This document shows, piece by piece, positions 48,286 through 57,344 of a stretch of 57,344 nucleotides of DNA. Below the pieces are notes generated by a model, which saw only the letters and a program-made list of their open reading frames with translations, was not told where the DNA came from and made no database searches. Position 1 is the stretch's first letter, and each line of letters opens with the position of its first letter. The DNA is from Nocardioides lacusdianchii (GTDB taxonomy: Bacteria; Actinomycetota; Actinomycetes; Propionibacteriales; Nocardioidaceae): NCBI RefSeq assembly GCF_020102855.1, contig NZ_JADHZD010000022.1, positions 1 to 57,344 of the forward strand, given 5' to 3'. The translations under genes and the position numbers were made by a program.

Positions 48286-48794
48286 CCCAGCTGCGCTGGC
48301 TCGCCGCGCTCGGCGCGGTGCTCCTCGCCCTCGTCGTGCAGGTCTCCCTCTTCCCGCACCTGGCGTGGCACGGGATCGTGCCCAACCTCTGCCTGCTGGT
48401 CGTGGTCGCGGCGGCGCTGACCGTCGAGGCGCCGTTCGCGCTGGTCCTCGGCTTCACCGCCGGCCTCGTGCTCGACCTCGCCCCGCCGGCCGACCACGTC
48501 GCCGGGCGGTGGGCGCTGGCCCTGACCATCGCCGCCTTCCTCGCCGCGCGCGTGCGCCAGGACGTACGCCCCAGCGCGCTCGACGTGGTGGGCACCGTCG
48601 CGGCCGCGTCCTTCGCCGCCACGTCGATCTTCGCCCTCTCCGGGATCCTGCTCGACGACCCGGCGATGTCGGTCGCGGGGCTGCTCGAGGTCGTGCTGGT
48701 CGCCCTCGTGTGGGACGTGCTGCTCACGCCCTTCGTGCTGCCGCCGCTGATGAAGCTCTTCTCCCGCCTCGGTCCCCAGTGGGCGACCACGTGA
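48282..48794 (+). CDS. mreD: Rod shape-determining protein MreD
   Basis: A 170-residue membrane protein with five to six helices, starting LRWLAALGAVLLALVVQVSL and including the LVLGFTAGLVLDLAP region typical of MreD. It is a part of the elongasome. ATGA overlap with mreC and GTGA overlap with the PBP2 gene show full coupling. Confidence 0.9.
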   Translation: MTQLRWLAALGAVLLALVVQVSLFPHLAWHGIVPNLCLLVVVAAALTVEAPFALVLGFTAGLVLDLAPPADHVAGRWALALTIAAFLAARVRQDVRPSALDVVGTVAAASFAATSIFALSGILLDDPAMSVAGLLEVVLVALVWDVLLTPFVLPPLMKLFSRLGPQWATT

Positions 48795-50905
48795 GCCCGT
48801 CGAGCCAGCGCAGCCGGCTGCGCCTCGTCGTGGTGCAGGTGCTGGCCTTCTCGCTGTTCGCCACGCTCTTCGTCCGGCTCTACTACCTCCAGGTCATCGG
48901 CGGCGAGTCCTACCAGGCCCAGGCCGCCGACCAGTCGGTGCGCGACATCGTCGTCCAGCCGCAGCGTGGCCTCATCGTCGACAGCCAGGGCCGCCCGCTC
49001 GTGGCCAACCGGACCTCGTGGGTGATCTCGCTCGACCGGACCCTGCTCGGCAAGCTCGAGGAGCGCCAGCGCACCGAGCTGGTGCGCCGCGTGGCCGTCG
49101 CCGTGGAGACCGACCCCGCGGACGTGGAGGCGAGCCTGCTCACATGCGGGGACCCCGGCAGCGTGCCCGAGGTGTGCTGGAACGGCTCGCCCTACCAGCC
49201 CGTCCCGGTCGCGACCGACGTCTCCAAGGACGTGGCGCTGCGGGTGCTCGAGCAGCCCGAGGACTACCCGGGCGTCCTCGCCGAGCAGCAGAGCGTGCGG
49301 TCCTACCCGCGCCCCTTCGGGATCAACCTCGCCCACGTCCTGGGCTACCTCAGCCCCGTCACCGAGGACGAGTACGACCTCGCCGCCGAGCGCGACGACC
49401 GCTCGCTCAACGGCGCCTCCGTCGTCGGGCGCGCCGGTGTCGAGAAGCAGTACGACGAGTGGTTGCGCGGCCTGCCCGGCTACCGCCGCGTCGCGGTCGA
49501 CTCGATGGGCCGCGTGCTGGGCGACGACTCGATCGTCGAGAGCACCCCCGGCGACACCCTCGTCACCTCGATCGACGCGAAGGTGCAGTCGGTCGTGGAG
49601 CGCCAGCTCGCGGAGCGGATCGCCTTCCAGCGCACCCAGCTCGACTCGGTGACCGGGCGGAAGTTCGCCGCGGACTCCGGTGCCGCGGTGGTCCTCGACG
49701 CGAAGACCGGTCGGGTCATCGCGATGGCCAGCCAGCCGACGTACGACCCCGACGTGTGGACCGGCGGCATCAGCGAGTCCCAGCTCGCCCGTCTCTACTC
49801 CGAGGAGGCCGGCACCCCGCTGCTCTCGCGCGTCACGCAGGGCCAGTTCGCCCCCGGCTCGACGTGGAAGCCCTTCATGACCGCCGGCGCGCTGACCAAC
49901 GGCTACGCGATGGACACCTCGCTCCCGTGCTCCTCGGGCTTCCAGGTCGGCAACCGGGTCTTCAAGAACTACGAGTCCGGCGCCTACGGCAACATCGGCT
50001 TCGCCAAGGCGCTCGAGGTCTCCTGCAACACGTTCTTCTACCGCATCGGATACGACTTCTGGCAGCGCTACGGCAGCGACCCCGCCGACATCGGCGCGCG
50101 CGACCCGCTGGTGGAGGAGGCCAAGGAGTTCGGCTTCGGCTCCCGCACCGGGATCGACCTGCCCGGCGAGGCGCCCGGCCGCATCGCCGACCGACACTGG
50201 AAGCAGGACTACTACGAGTCGCAGAAGGACTACTACTGCGAGCTCAGCAGCAAGCCGCAGACCGACGACACCAGCGACTTCGTCTACAAGTTCGCTCGCG
50301 AGTTCTGCCTCGAGGGCAACCTCTACCGCGCCGGCGACGCCGTGAACTTCTCCATCGGCCAGGGCGACACGATCGTCACCCCGCTGCAGCTCGCCCGCGC
50401 CTACGGCGCGCTGAGCAACGGCGGCATCCTCTGGGAGCCGACCGTCGCCAAGGCGATCGTCAGCCCCGAGGGCGAGGTGCTGCGCCGCATCGCGCCGCGC
50501 AAGTCCGGTCGCGTCGACGTCCCGCAGAAGTACCTCGACTACATCGACGGTGCCCTCGAGAGCGTCTCGCGCGTCGGCACGATGGCGTGGAAGCTCGGAG
50601 GCTTCCCCATCGACGAGGTCACGATCCGCGCCAAGACCGGCTCCGCGGAGGTCTACGGCAAGCAGTCGACCGGCTGGGTCGCGTCCTACTCCGAGGACTA
50701 CGTCGTGGTCATGATGATCAGCCAGGGCGGCACCGGGTCGGGCTCCACCGGCGACGGCATCCGCGCGATCTGGGAGGCGCTCTACGGCATCGAGGGCGAG
50801 ACCGTGCGGCCCGCCCGCGCCGCCACCCCCGGGACCGTGCCGCCCGCCCGGCTGCCGCAGTTCCTCGACGACGGCTCGATCATGCCGCCGGCCGTGAAGC
50901 CGTGA
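48791..50905 (+). CDS. mrdA: Penicillin-binding protein 2 (class B transpeptidase)
   Basis: A 704-residue class B PBP. One N-terminal membrane anchor (LRLVVVQVLAFSLFATLF) is followed by the pedestal domain and the transpeptidase, with Ser357 in GSTWKPF, Ser411 in SCN and Lys615 in KTGSA. It cross-links peptidoglycan with RodA. Two pairs of Cys occur in extracytoplasmic insertions, LLTCGDPGSVPEVCWNG and YYCELSS...EFCLEGN, so disulfides are likely. GTG 48791 overlaps the mreD stop. Confidence 0.94.
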   Translation: MSPSSQRSRLRLVVVQVLAFSLFATLFVRLYYLQVIGGESYQAQAADQSVRDIVVQPQRGLIVDSQGRPLVANRTSWVISLDRTLLGKLEERQRTELVRRVAVAVETDPADVEASLLTCGDPGSVPEVCWNGSPYQPVPVATDVSKDVALRVLEQPEDYPGVLAEQQSVRSYPRPFGINLAHVLGYLSPVTEDEYDLAAERDDRSLNGASVVGRAGVEKQYDEWLRGLPGYRRVAVDSMGRVLGDDSIVESTPGDTLVTSIDAKVQSVVERQLAERIAFQRTQLDSVTGRKFAADSGAAVVLDAKTGRVIAMASQPTYDPDVWTGGISESQLARLYSEEAGTPLLSRVTQGQFAPGSTWKPFMTAGALTNGYAMDTSLPCSSGFQVGNRVFKNYESGAYGNIGFAKALEVSCNTFFYRIGYDFWQRYGSDPADIGARDPLVEEAKEFGFGSRTGIDLPGEAPGRIADRHWKQDYYESQKDYYCELSSKPQTDDTSDFVYKFAREFCLEGNLYRAGDAVNFSIGQGDTIVTPLQLARAYGALSNGGILWEPTVAKAIVSPEGEVLRRIAPRKSGRVDVPQKYLDYIDGALESVSRVGTMAWKLGGFPIDEVTIRAKTGSAEVYGKQSTGWVASYSEDYVVVMMISQGGTGSGSTGDGIRAIWEALYGIEGETVRPARAATPGTVPPARLPQFLDDGSIMPPAVKP

Positions 50906-50920
50906 GCAGGGAGTGACACC

Positions 50921-52123
50921 GTGACCGTCCTGACCAACCGTCCCGCCACGCGTCCCGGGCGCCTGGGCCCGTCCTCGGGGATGCGGGCCCCCGGCCTCGA
51001 CTGGCTGCTGCTGGGCGCCGCCCTGGCCCTCGTCACGCTGGGCACGCTGCTCGTCTGGTCCGCCACCACCACGCGCGCGGACCTCACCGACGGCGACCCC
51101 GACGCCTACCTGCGCAAGCAGCTCGTCAACGTCGCGATCGGGCTGGTGCTGATGGTGGCCGTCGTGGCCACCGACCACCGCTGGGTGCGCATCCTCGCGC
51201 CCCTGGCGTACGTCGCCAGCGTGGGCGGCCTCGTGATGGTGCTGGTCGCCGGCTCGACCATCAACGGCTCGCGCTCGTGGCTCCAGGTCGGCGGCATGTC
51301 GATCCAGCCCTCGGAGTTCGCCAAGCTCGCCGTGGTCATCGGCATGGCCCTCGTCGTCGCCGAGCGCACCGAGCGTCGCTGGGGCCGCGGCGTGGGCAGC
51401 CTCGAGGTGGTGGCGATGCTCGCCATCGCCGGGATCCCGGCCGTCCTGATCCTGCTCCAGCCCGACCTCGGCACCATGCTCGTGCTCACCGCCACCGTCT
51501 TCGGGGTCCTCGCCGTGGCCGGCGCCTCCCGGCGCTGGCTGGTCGGCCTCACCCTCGCCGGGGCCGGAGGAGCGATCGCCGCGGTCTCGATGGGGGTGCT
51601 CAAGCCCTACCAGGTCGACCGCTTCCTGGCCTTCACGGACCCGACGCTCGACCCGCGCGGCGCCGGCTACAACACCGAGCAGGCCCGCATCGCCGTCGGC
51701 AACGGCGGCCTGTTCGGGCAGGGGCTCTTCGACGGCTCGCAGACCCGGTCGGGCTTCGTGCCCGAGCAGCACACCGACTTCATCTTCACCGTCGCCGGAG
51801 AGGAGCTCGGCCTGGTCGGTGCGGGGATCCTGATCCTGCTGCTGGCGGTCGTCATCTGGCGCGCGCTCGCGATCTCGGCGCAGGCCGGCGACCTCTTCGG
51901 CCGCGTGGCCGCGGCCGGCATCGCCTGCTGGTGGGGCTTCCAGGGCTTCCAGAACATCGGCATGTGCCTGGGCATTATGCCCGTCACGGGCGTGCCGCTG
52001 CCGTTCGTCTCCTACGGCGGCAGCTCCCTCTTCGCCGGCATGCTGGCCCTCGGGCTGCTGCAGAACATCCACCTGCGCTCGGCCGGCGCGGTGCCGACCC
52101 GGCTGCTCCCCGCACCCCGCTGA
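50921..52123 (+). CDS. rodA: Rod shape-determining protein RodA (SEDS glycosyltransferase)
   Basis: A 400-residue SEDS protein with about ten membrane helices. Conserved parts are SWLQVGGMSIQPSEFAKL, LLQPDLGTMLV, VPEQHTDFIFTVAGEELG and PFVSYGGSS. It polymerises lipid II glycan strands with PBP2. GTG 50921 lies 15 bases after the PBP2 stop, with GGGAG upstream. It is the last gene of the operon. Confidence 0.95.
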   Translation: MTVLTNRPATRPGRLGPSSGMRAPGLDWLLLGAALALVTLGTLLVWSATTTRADLTDGDPDAYLRKQLVNVAIGLVLMVAVVATDHRWVRILAPLAYVASVGGLVMVLVAGSTINGSRSWLQVGGMSIQPSEFAKLAVVIGMALVVAERTERRWGRGVGSLEVVAMLAIAGIPAVLILLQPDLGTMLVLTATVFGVLAVAGASRRWLVGLTLAGAGGAIAAVSMGVLKPYQVDRFLAFTDPTLDPRGAGYNTEQARIAVGNGGLFGQGLFDGSQTRSGFVPEQHTDFIFTVAGEELGLVGAGILILLLAVVIWRALAISAQAGDLFGRVAAAGIACWWGFQGFQNIGMCLGIMPVTGVPLPFVSYGGSSLFAGMLALGLLQNIHLRSAGAVPTRLLPAPR

Positions 52124-52239
52124 GTAGGCCGCGCCGGGCGCGGCGACGTACCCTTGCCGACTGAGGCGACGTGCCGTCCTGCGGCGGCGCTCGCACCCTG
52201 CCTCCCTGTTCCCCATCCCCGATCGAGGTGTTCCCGAGC

Positions 52240-54213
<1,974 letters not shown>

Positions 54214-54322
54214 CGCCGCGCACCGGCATCGTGCCGACCGGCTGACCCGCCCCGTTGGGATAGCCTGACGCGCGCACGCAGCAGGCCCGCGCACACACGC
54301 GCAGCACCACGGAGGAGACAGG

Positions 54323-54682
54323 GTGACCCAGGACGCGACGCCGCCGACCGGCGACGGGAGCGAGCTCGAGCGGCTCCGCGAGGAGGTCGCCGAGGCCCGG
54401 CACCACCTGCTCACCGTGCAGGACCACATCGTGGGCCTCGAGGCCGAGAACGGCCGCCTCAACCGCGACCTCATCCGCGTCACCGCCGAGCTGCGCCAGC
54501 TGCGCAAGCGCGTGAAGAACCTCACCGGCCAGCGCGACGACCTGCGCACGAAGCTCCAGGACGTCCGCACCCGCCTGGAGCGCAACCGCGCCCGGGTCGC
54601 GCAGCTCGAGGGCTCCCGCAGCGGCGGCGGCCCGTCGCTGGCCCGCCGCGCCGCGCGTCGGGTGCGGAGCGCCCTGCGGTGA
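54323..54682 (+). CDS. Coiled-coil protein coupled to a glycosyltransferase
   Basis: A 119-residue protein that is one long predicted coiled coil: LERLREEVAEARHHLLTVQD, then LEAENGRLNRDLIRVTAELRQ, and RTRLERNRARVAQLEG. It has a basic C-terminus and no membrane helix. GGAGGAGA precedes GTG 54323, and TAGCCT near 54263 is a possible -10. Its stop overlaps the GTG of the glycosyltransferase (GTGA). It may scaffold the glycosyltransferase or act as a chain-length ruler; this is inferred from coupling only. Confidence 0.75.
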   Translation: MTQDATPPTGDGSELERLREEVAEARHHLLTVQDHIVGLEAENGRLNRDLIRVTAELRQLRKRVKNLTGQRDDLRTKLQDVRTRLERNRARVAQLEGSRSGGGPSLARRAARRVRSALR

Positions 54683-56310
54683 GCCCGCGCCGCAGCGCCA
54701 CCCCGCGCTTCTCGATCGTCACGCCCGTCTACGACCCGCCGATCGACGTGCTCAAGGAGTGCATCGAGTCGGTCCTCGCCCAGGACTTCCAGGACTGGGA
54801 GCTCATCATGGTCGACGACTTCTCCACCCAGGCCGCCGTGCCGACGGTGATCGGCCACTACGCCCAGCAGGACCCGCGGATCACCCTCATCGAGCGCGAC
54901 GTCAACGGCCACATCGTCGCGGCCTCCAACGACGGGGTGGACGCGGCGCGGGGCGAGTTCATCGCCCTGCTCGACCACGACGACCTCCTCGTGCCGCACG
55001 CTCTGTCGCGCGTCGTCGAGGCCATCGACCGCCACGACGACGTCGACTACCTCTACACCGACGAGGACAAGGTCACCGCGGACGGCACGACCTACGGCGC
55101 CTTCGCCAAGCCCGACTGGTCGCCCGAGCGCCTGCGCGGCCAGATGTACACCTCCCACCTCTCGGTGCTGCGCACCAGCCTGGTCCGCGAGGTCGGCGGC
55201 TTCCGCGAGGGCTTCGAGGGCTCCCAGGACCACGACCTCGTGCTGCGCGTCACCGAGCGCGCGCGCCGGGTCGTCCACGTCCCGGAGGTGCTCTACCACT
55301 GGCGCGCCGTCGAGGGCTCGACCGCGGTCGACATCGAGGCCAAGCCGTACGCCGAGACCGCCGGGATCCGCGCCGTGCAGGAGCACCTCGACCGGGTCGG
55401 CATCGACGCCGAGGCCGGCCCGGGCGCGGAGCCGGGCCGCTACGTCGTACGCCGTCGCCTCGCGCCCGAGCGCACCGTCTCCGTCGTCATCCCCACCGCC
55501 GGCCAGTCCGCCCTGGTGCGCGGCCGGCGCGCGGTGCTGGTGGTCGAGGCGGTCCGCTCGCTGCTGGAGCGCACCGACCACGACCGGGTGGAGGTCGTCG
55601 TCGTGCACGACACCCCGACGCCGCCCGCGGTGCTCGACGAGCTCCGGGCGATCGCGCGGGAGCGGCTCGTGCTGGTGCCCTTCGACCGCCCCTTCAACTT
55701 CAGCGAGAAGGTCAACGTCGGCGTCTGCCACGCCTCCGGCGACCGGCTGGTCTTCCTCAACGACGACATCGAGGCGATCTCCCAGGGCTGGCTCGAGCAG
55801 CTCGTCGCCCCGCTCGACGAGCCGGACGTGGGGCTGACCGGGGCCAAGCTCTACTTCGGCGACCAGACCGTCCAGCACGCCGGCCACGCCTACTACAACG
55901 CCGGCTACCACCACCCGTTCAAGTTCTGGACCCGCGACGAGGTCGGCCCCTTCGGCGAGCTCGTGGTCAACCGCGAGGTCACCGGGGTGACGGCCGCGTG
56001 TGCGGCGATGCGCCGTGACACGTTCTTCGCCATCGGCGGGTTCAGCGAGACGCTGCCGGGCAACTTCAACGACGTCGACCTCTGCTACAAGGTCCGCGCC
56101 GCGGGCCTGCGCACGCTCTTCATCGCCACCAGCGAGCTCCACCACTACGAGTCGCAGACCCGCGAGGCGCGCGTGCAGGAGTGGGAGCGGCTCGCGGTCG
56201 TCTCCCGCTGGGGCGTCCCCGACGAGGACGCCTTCACCCCGCGGGCCGTCGCGATGCCGAACCTGCGTCGCATCCAGCAGCTGCCCGACGAGCTGTTCTC
56301 CCAGCCCTGA
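54679..56310 (+). CDS. Two-domain family 2 glycosyltransferase
   Basis: A 543-residue protein with two GT-A domains. Domain one (about 1-260): FSIVTPVYDPPIDVLKECIE, LLDHDDLLVPHAL with the DxD-type motif, and EGSQDHDLVLRV as acceptor loop. Domain two (about 270-543): VSVVIPTAGQSALV, FLNDDIEAISQGW and FNDVDLCYKVRAAG. It lacks membrane helices. Such proteins build cell-wall or capsular glycans, often rhamnan or O-antigen-like. Donor sugar is unknown. GTG 54679 overlaps the coiled-coil stop. Confidence 0.88.
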   Translation: MSPRRSATPRFSIVTPVYDPPIDVLKECIESVLAQDFQDWELIMVDDFSTQAAVPTVIGHYAQQDPRITLIERDVNGHIVAASNDGVDAARGEFIALLDHDDLLVPHALSRVVEAIDRHDDVDYLYTDEDKVTADGTTYGAFAKPDWSPERLRGQMYTSHLSVLRTSLVREVGGFREGFEGSQDHDLVLRVTERARRVVHVPEVLYHWRAVEGSTAVDIEAKPYAETAGIRAVQEHLDRVGIDAEAGPGAEPGRYVVRRRLAPERTVSVVIPTAGQSALVRGRRAVLVVEAVRSLLERTDHDRVEVVVVHDTPTPPAVLDELRAIARERLVLVPFDRPFNFSEKVNVGVCHASGDRLVFLNDDIEAISQGWLEQLVAPLDEPDVGLTGAKLYFGDQTVQHAGHAYYNAGYHHPFKFWTRDEVGPFGELVVNREVTGVTAACAAMRRDTFFAIGGFSETLPGNFNDVDLCYKVRAAGLRTLFIATSELHHYESQTREARVQEWERLAVVSRWGVPDEDAFTPRAVAMPNLRRIQQLPDELFSQP

Positions 56311-56322
56311 GGCGGCGTCCGC

Positions 56323-57217
56323 TCAGCGGGAGCGGCGCCCCAGCCAGGGCTGCAGGGCCTGCGTGAGCGGCTCGGCGACGGCGTCCCACGCCCAGCGCCG
56401 GTGCGCGAGCTCGGCCGCCGGCGTGACGCGGTCGGCGTACGCCTGCGCGTCCCGCGCGAGGTCGACGGCCTCGCGCAGCGCGCCGTCCCACTCGTGCGCC
56501 TTGGCCAGCCGGCCGGTCACGCCGTCGTCGATCGCCTCGTCGAGCGAGGGGGTGTGCGAGGCCACGGTCCACGTGCCGACCGCGGCAGCCTCGAAGAACT
56601 TGAGGTCGGACTTGCAGATGTTGAACGGCGTGTGGGACAGCGGGGCGATGTTGACCTCGACCTCCGCGATCGAGCGCTGGAGCTCGACGTAGTGCATGAA
56701 CTTCTGGAACTCCACGCGCTCGCGGTGCGGCTCGAGGGCGCCGAGGTCGTCGAGGTAGCCGACGATGCGCACCGACACGTCGTCGTCCTCGTCGAGCAGC
56801 CGGGCCAGCGCGGGGCTGGCGATGGCGAAGTCGCGCACGTGCGACGGCGTACCGCTGAAGTAGCCGACCGTGACCGGTCCGCTGCGCCGGAAGCCGCCGG
56901 CGACCTTGGCGTCGAGCAGCTCGCGGGAGTAGGCCTGCTGGGTGCGGTTCATGACGTTGGGCACGACGGCCGCGCCGTCCGAGACGTAGGGCGCAAGCCG
57001 GCTGGCGAGCAGCGAGTTGGTGGTCGTGGCGGCACGGCAGGCCCCGAGGGAGGCGTTGAGGCGGCCCATGTAGGCGAACCAGACGTCCCACTCGGCGTGG
57101 ACGTCCTGGTCCTTGCCGAGCGAGCTCATCACCAGCTCGGCGAAGCCGACGTCGAAGACGAGGTCGTCGCAGTCGAAGACCAGGGGCACGTCGTGCGCCT
57201 CGGCCTTCTGGACTAGC
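56323..57217 (-). pseudogene. Family 1-type glycosyltransferase cut at its 5' end by an IS
   Basis: The surviving 298 residues cover the C-terminal and middle part of a GT-B glycosyltransferase: VPLVFDCDDLVFD (the usual DCDD-type start of the acceptor domain), GPVTVGYFSGTPSHVRDF, VEFQKFMHYVELQRSIAEVEVNIAPL, then NICKSDLKFFEAAAVGTWTV and DDGVTGRLA. The IS at 57218 removes the N-terminus. An in-frame GTG within the IS (57258) makes a chimeric frame with 13 foreign residues, but no ribosome binding site is seen. It converges with the GT2 gene. Confidence 0.8.
57212..57217. other. NCTAGN target site beside the IS
   Basis: ACTAGC directly abuts the IS terminus TGTGATG. IS481 itself inserts at NCTAGN and duplicates it. 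The other copy of the duplication would lie beyond the right edge. Confidence 0.6.
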
Positions 57218-57344
57218 TGTGATGCCCAGGCACGTTGGTCGAGAACGTGTGACGACACGATCTGATGTCGTAGATGGGTGAAGGCCTCCCGATGTGGAGT
57301 GGAACTGTCTAAGGAACCGCTTCACACCCAGGAGGCCTTCGTGT
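57218..57344 (+). mobile_element. Left end of an IS481-like insertion sequence, cut by the window edge
   Basis: The terminus TGTGATGCCCAGGCACG begins at 57218. It is followed by a ~120-base leader and AGGAGG (57330-57335), then GTG 57341 as the first codon of the transposase, of which only GTG-T is in the window. The transposase runs away from the interrupted glycosyltransferase. Target sequence, terminus and layout fit IS481. Confidence 0.65.
57280..57340 (+). promoter_or_regulatory. Inverted repeat that can hide the transposase Shine-Dalgarno
   Basis: GAAGGCCTCC (57280-57289) is the exact complement of GGAGGCCTTC (57331-57340), which contains the ribosome binding site. RNA started outside the IS would fold and block translation, a known protection device in insertion sequences. 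Confidence 0.5.

Noticed and set aside
48257..52216. 1319-codon minus-strand frame opposite mreD, PBP2 and rodA
   Set aside because: Composition-driven Gly/Asp/His/Arg-rich sequence antisense to genes with intact catalytic motifs.

Overview
The window is high-GC DNA from an actinobacterium. The best guess is a member of the Nocardioidaceae (Nocardioides-like), based on GC-rich third codon positions, many GTG starts, dense ATGA/GTGA overlaps and the gene order. From 15.6 to 46.1 kb the gene content follows, from memory, the Mycobacterium tuberculosis block Rv2445c-Rv2477c: ettA, thioesterase, glbO, DUF5130, pepN, Rv2466c-like, rpiB, nei-like, tig, clpP1P2, clpX, valS, folC, DUF4233, ndk. As in Streptomyces it continues into mreBCD-pbp2-rodA and a TIGR03960-type radical SAM gene. 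Most of the window is therefore core chromosome. No prophage, CRISPR array or biosynthetic gene cluster is visible, and no gene-free stretch exceeds 300 bases.

Layout. 0-0.2 kb: right end of an IS481-like element one base from a tRNA-Arg(TCT) gene. 0.2-8.7 kb: a dicarboxylate/amino acid symporter, a small secreted protein, an LLM-class oxidoreductase coupled to a GH13 glucan/trehalose enzyme, an SDR, a 23S rRNA uracil methyltransferase and an Xaa-Pro aminopeptidase. 8.8-14.1 kb: PrsW-like membrane protease, two dynamin-like membrane GTPases and an SSB. 14.1-15.5 kb: SigE-family ECF sigma factor with a membrane partner. 15.6-23.5 kb: ettA, MarR, thiolase, TetR with a divergent 59-aa membrane protein under a double operator, thioesterase, GlbO, MscS and small envelope proteins. 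23.5-33 kb: pepN, mycothiol-type DsbA-like reductase, metG, LURP-one protein, esterase, rpiB, Nei-type glycosylase and a SpoIIE-type phosphatase. 33-39.3 kb: tRNA-Gly, tRNA-Pro, trigger factor, a divergent APH/MarR pair and the Clp protease genes with a ClgR-type site. 39.4-46.1 kb: a membrane protein with an 11-residue Lys/Ala/Glu repeat, valS, a GNAT protein, folC, DUF4233 and ndk. 46.3-52.1 kb: the cell elongation operon mreB-mreC-mreD-pbp2-rodA. 52.2-57.3 kb: TIGR03960 radical SAM protein, then a glycosyltransferase cluster whose last gene is cut by a second IS481-like element running off the right edge.

The most notable signals are regulatory or structural. About fifteen genes have a TANNNT hexamer 6-9 nt before the start codon, suggesting leaderless transcripts. 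A tandem TetR operator overlaps a promoter. A ClgR box lies before clpP1P2. A 53-bp dispersed repeat exactly fills one intergenic gap and supplies the ribosome binding site of rlmC. There is a 44-bp perfect palindrome. The IS at the right edge carries a hairpin that could hide the transposase Shine-Dalgarno. The candidates for little-described biology are the PrsW/dynamin/dynamin module and the hendecad-repeat membrane protein between clpX and valS.
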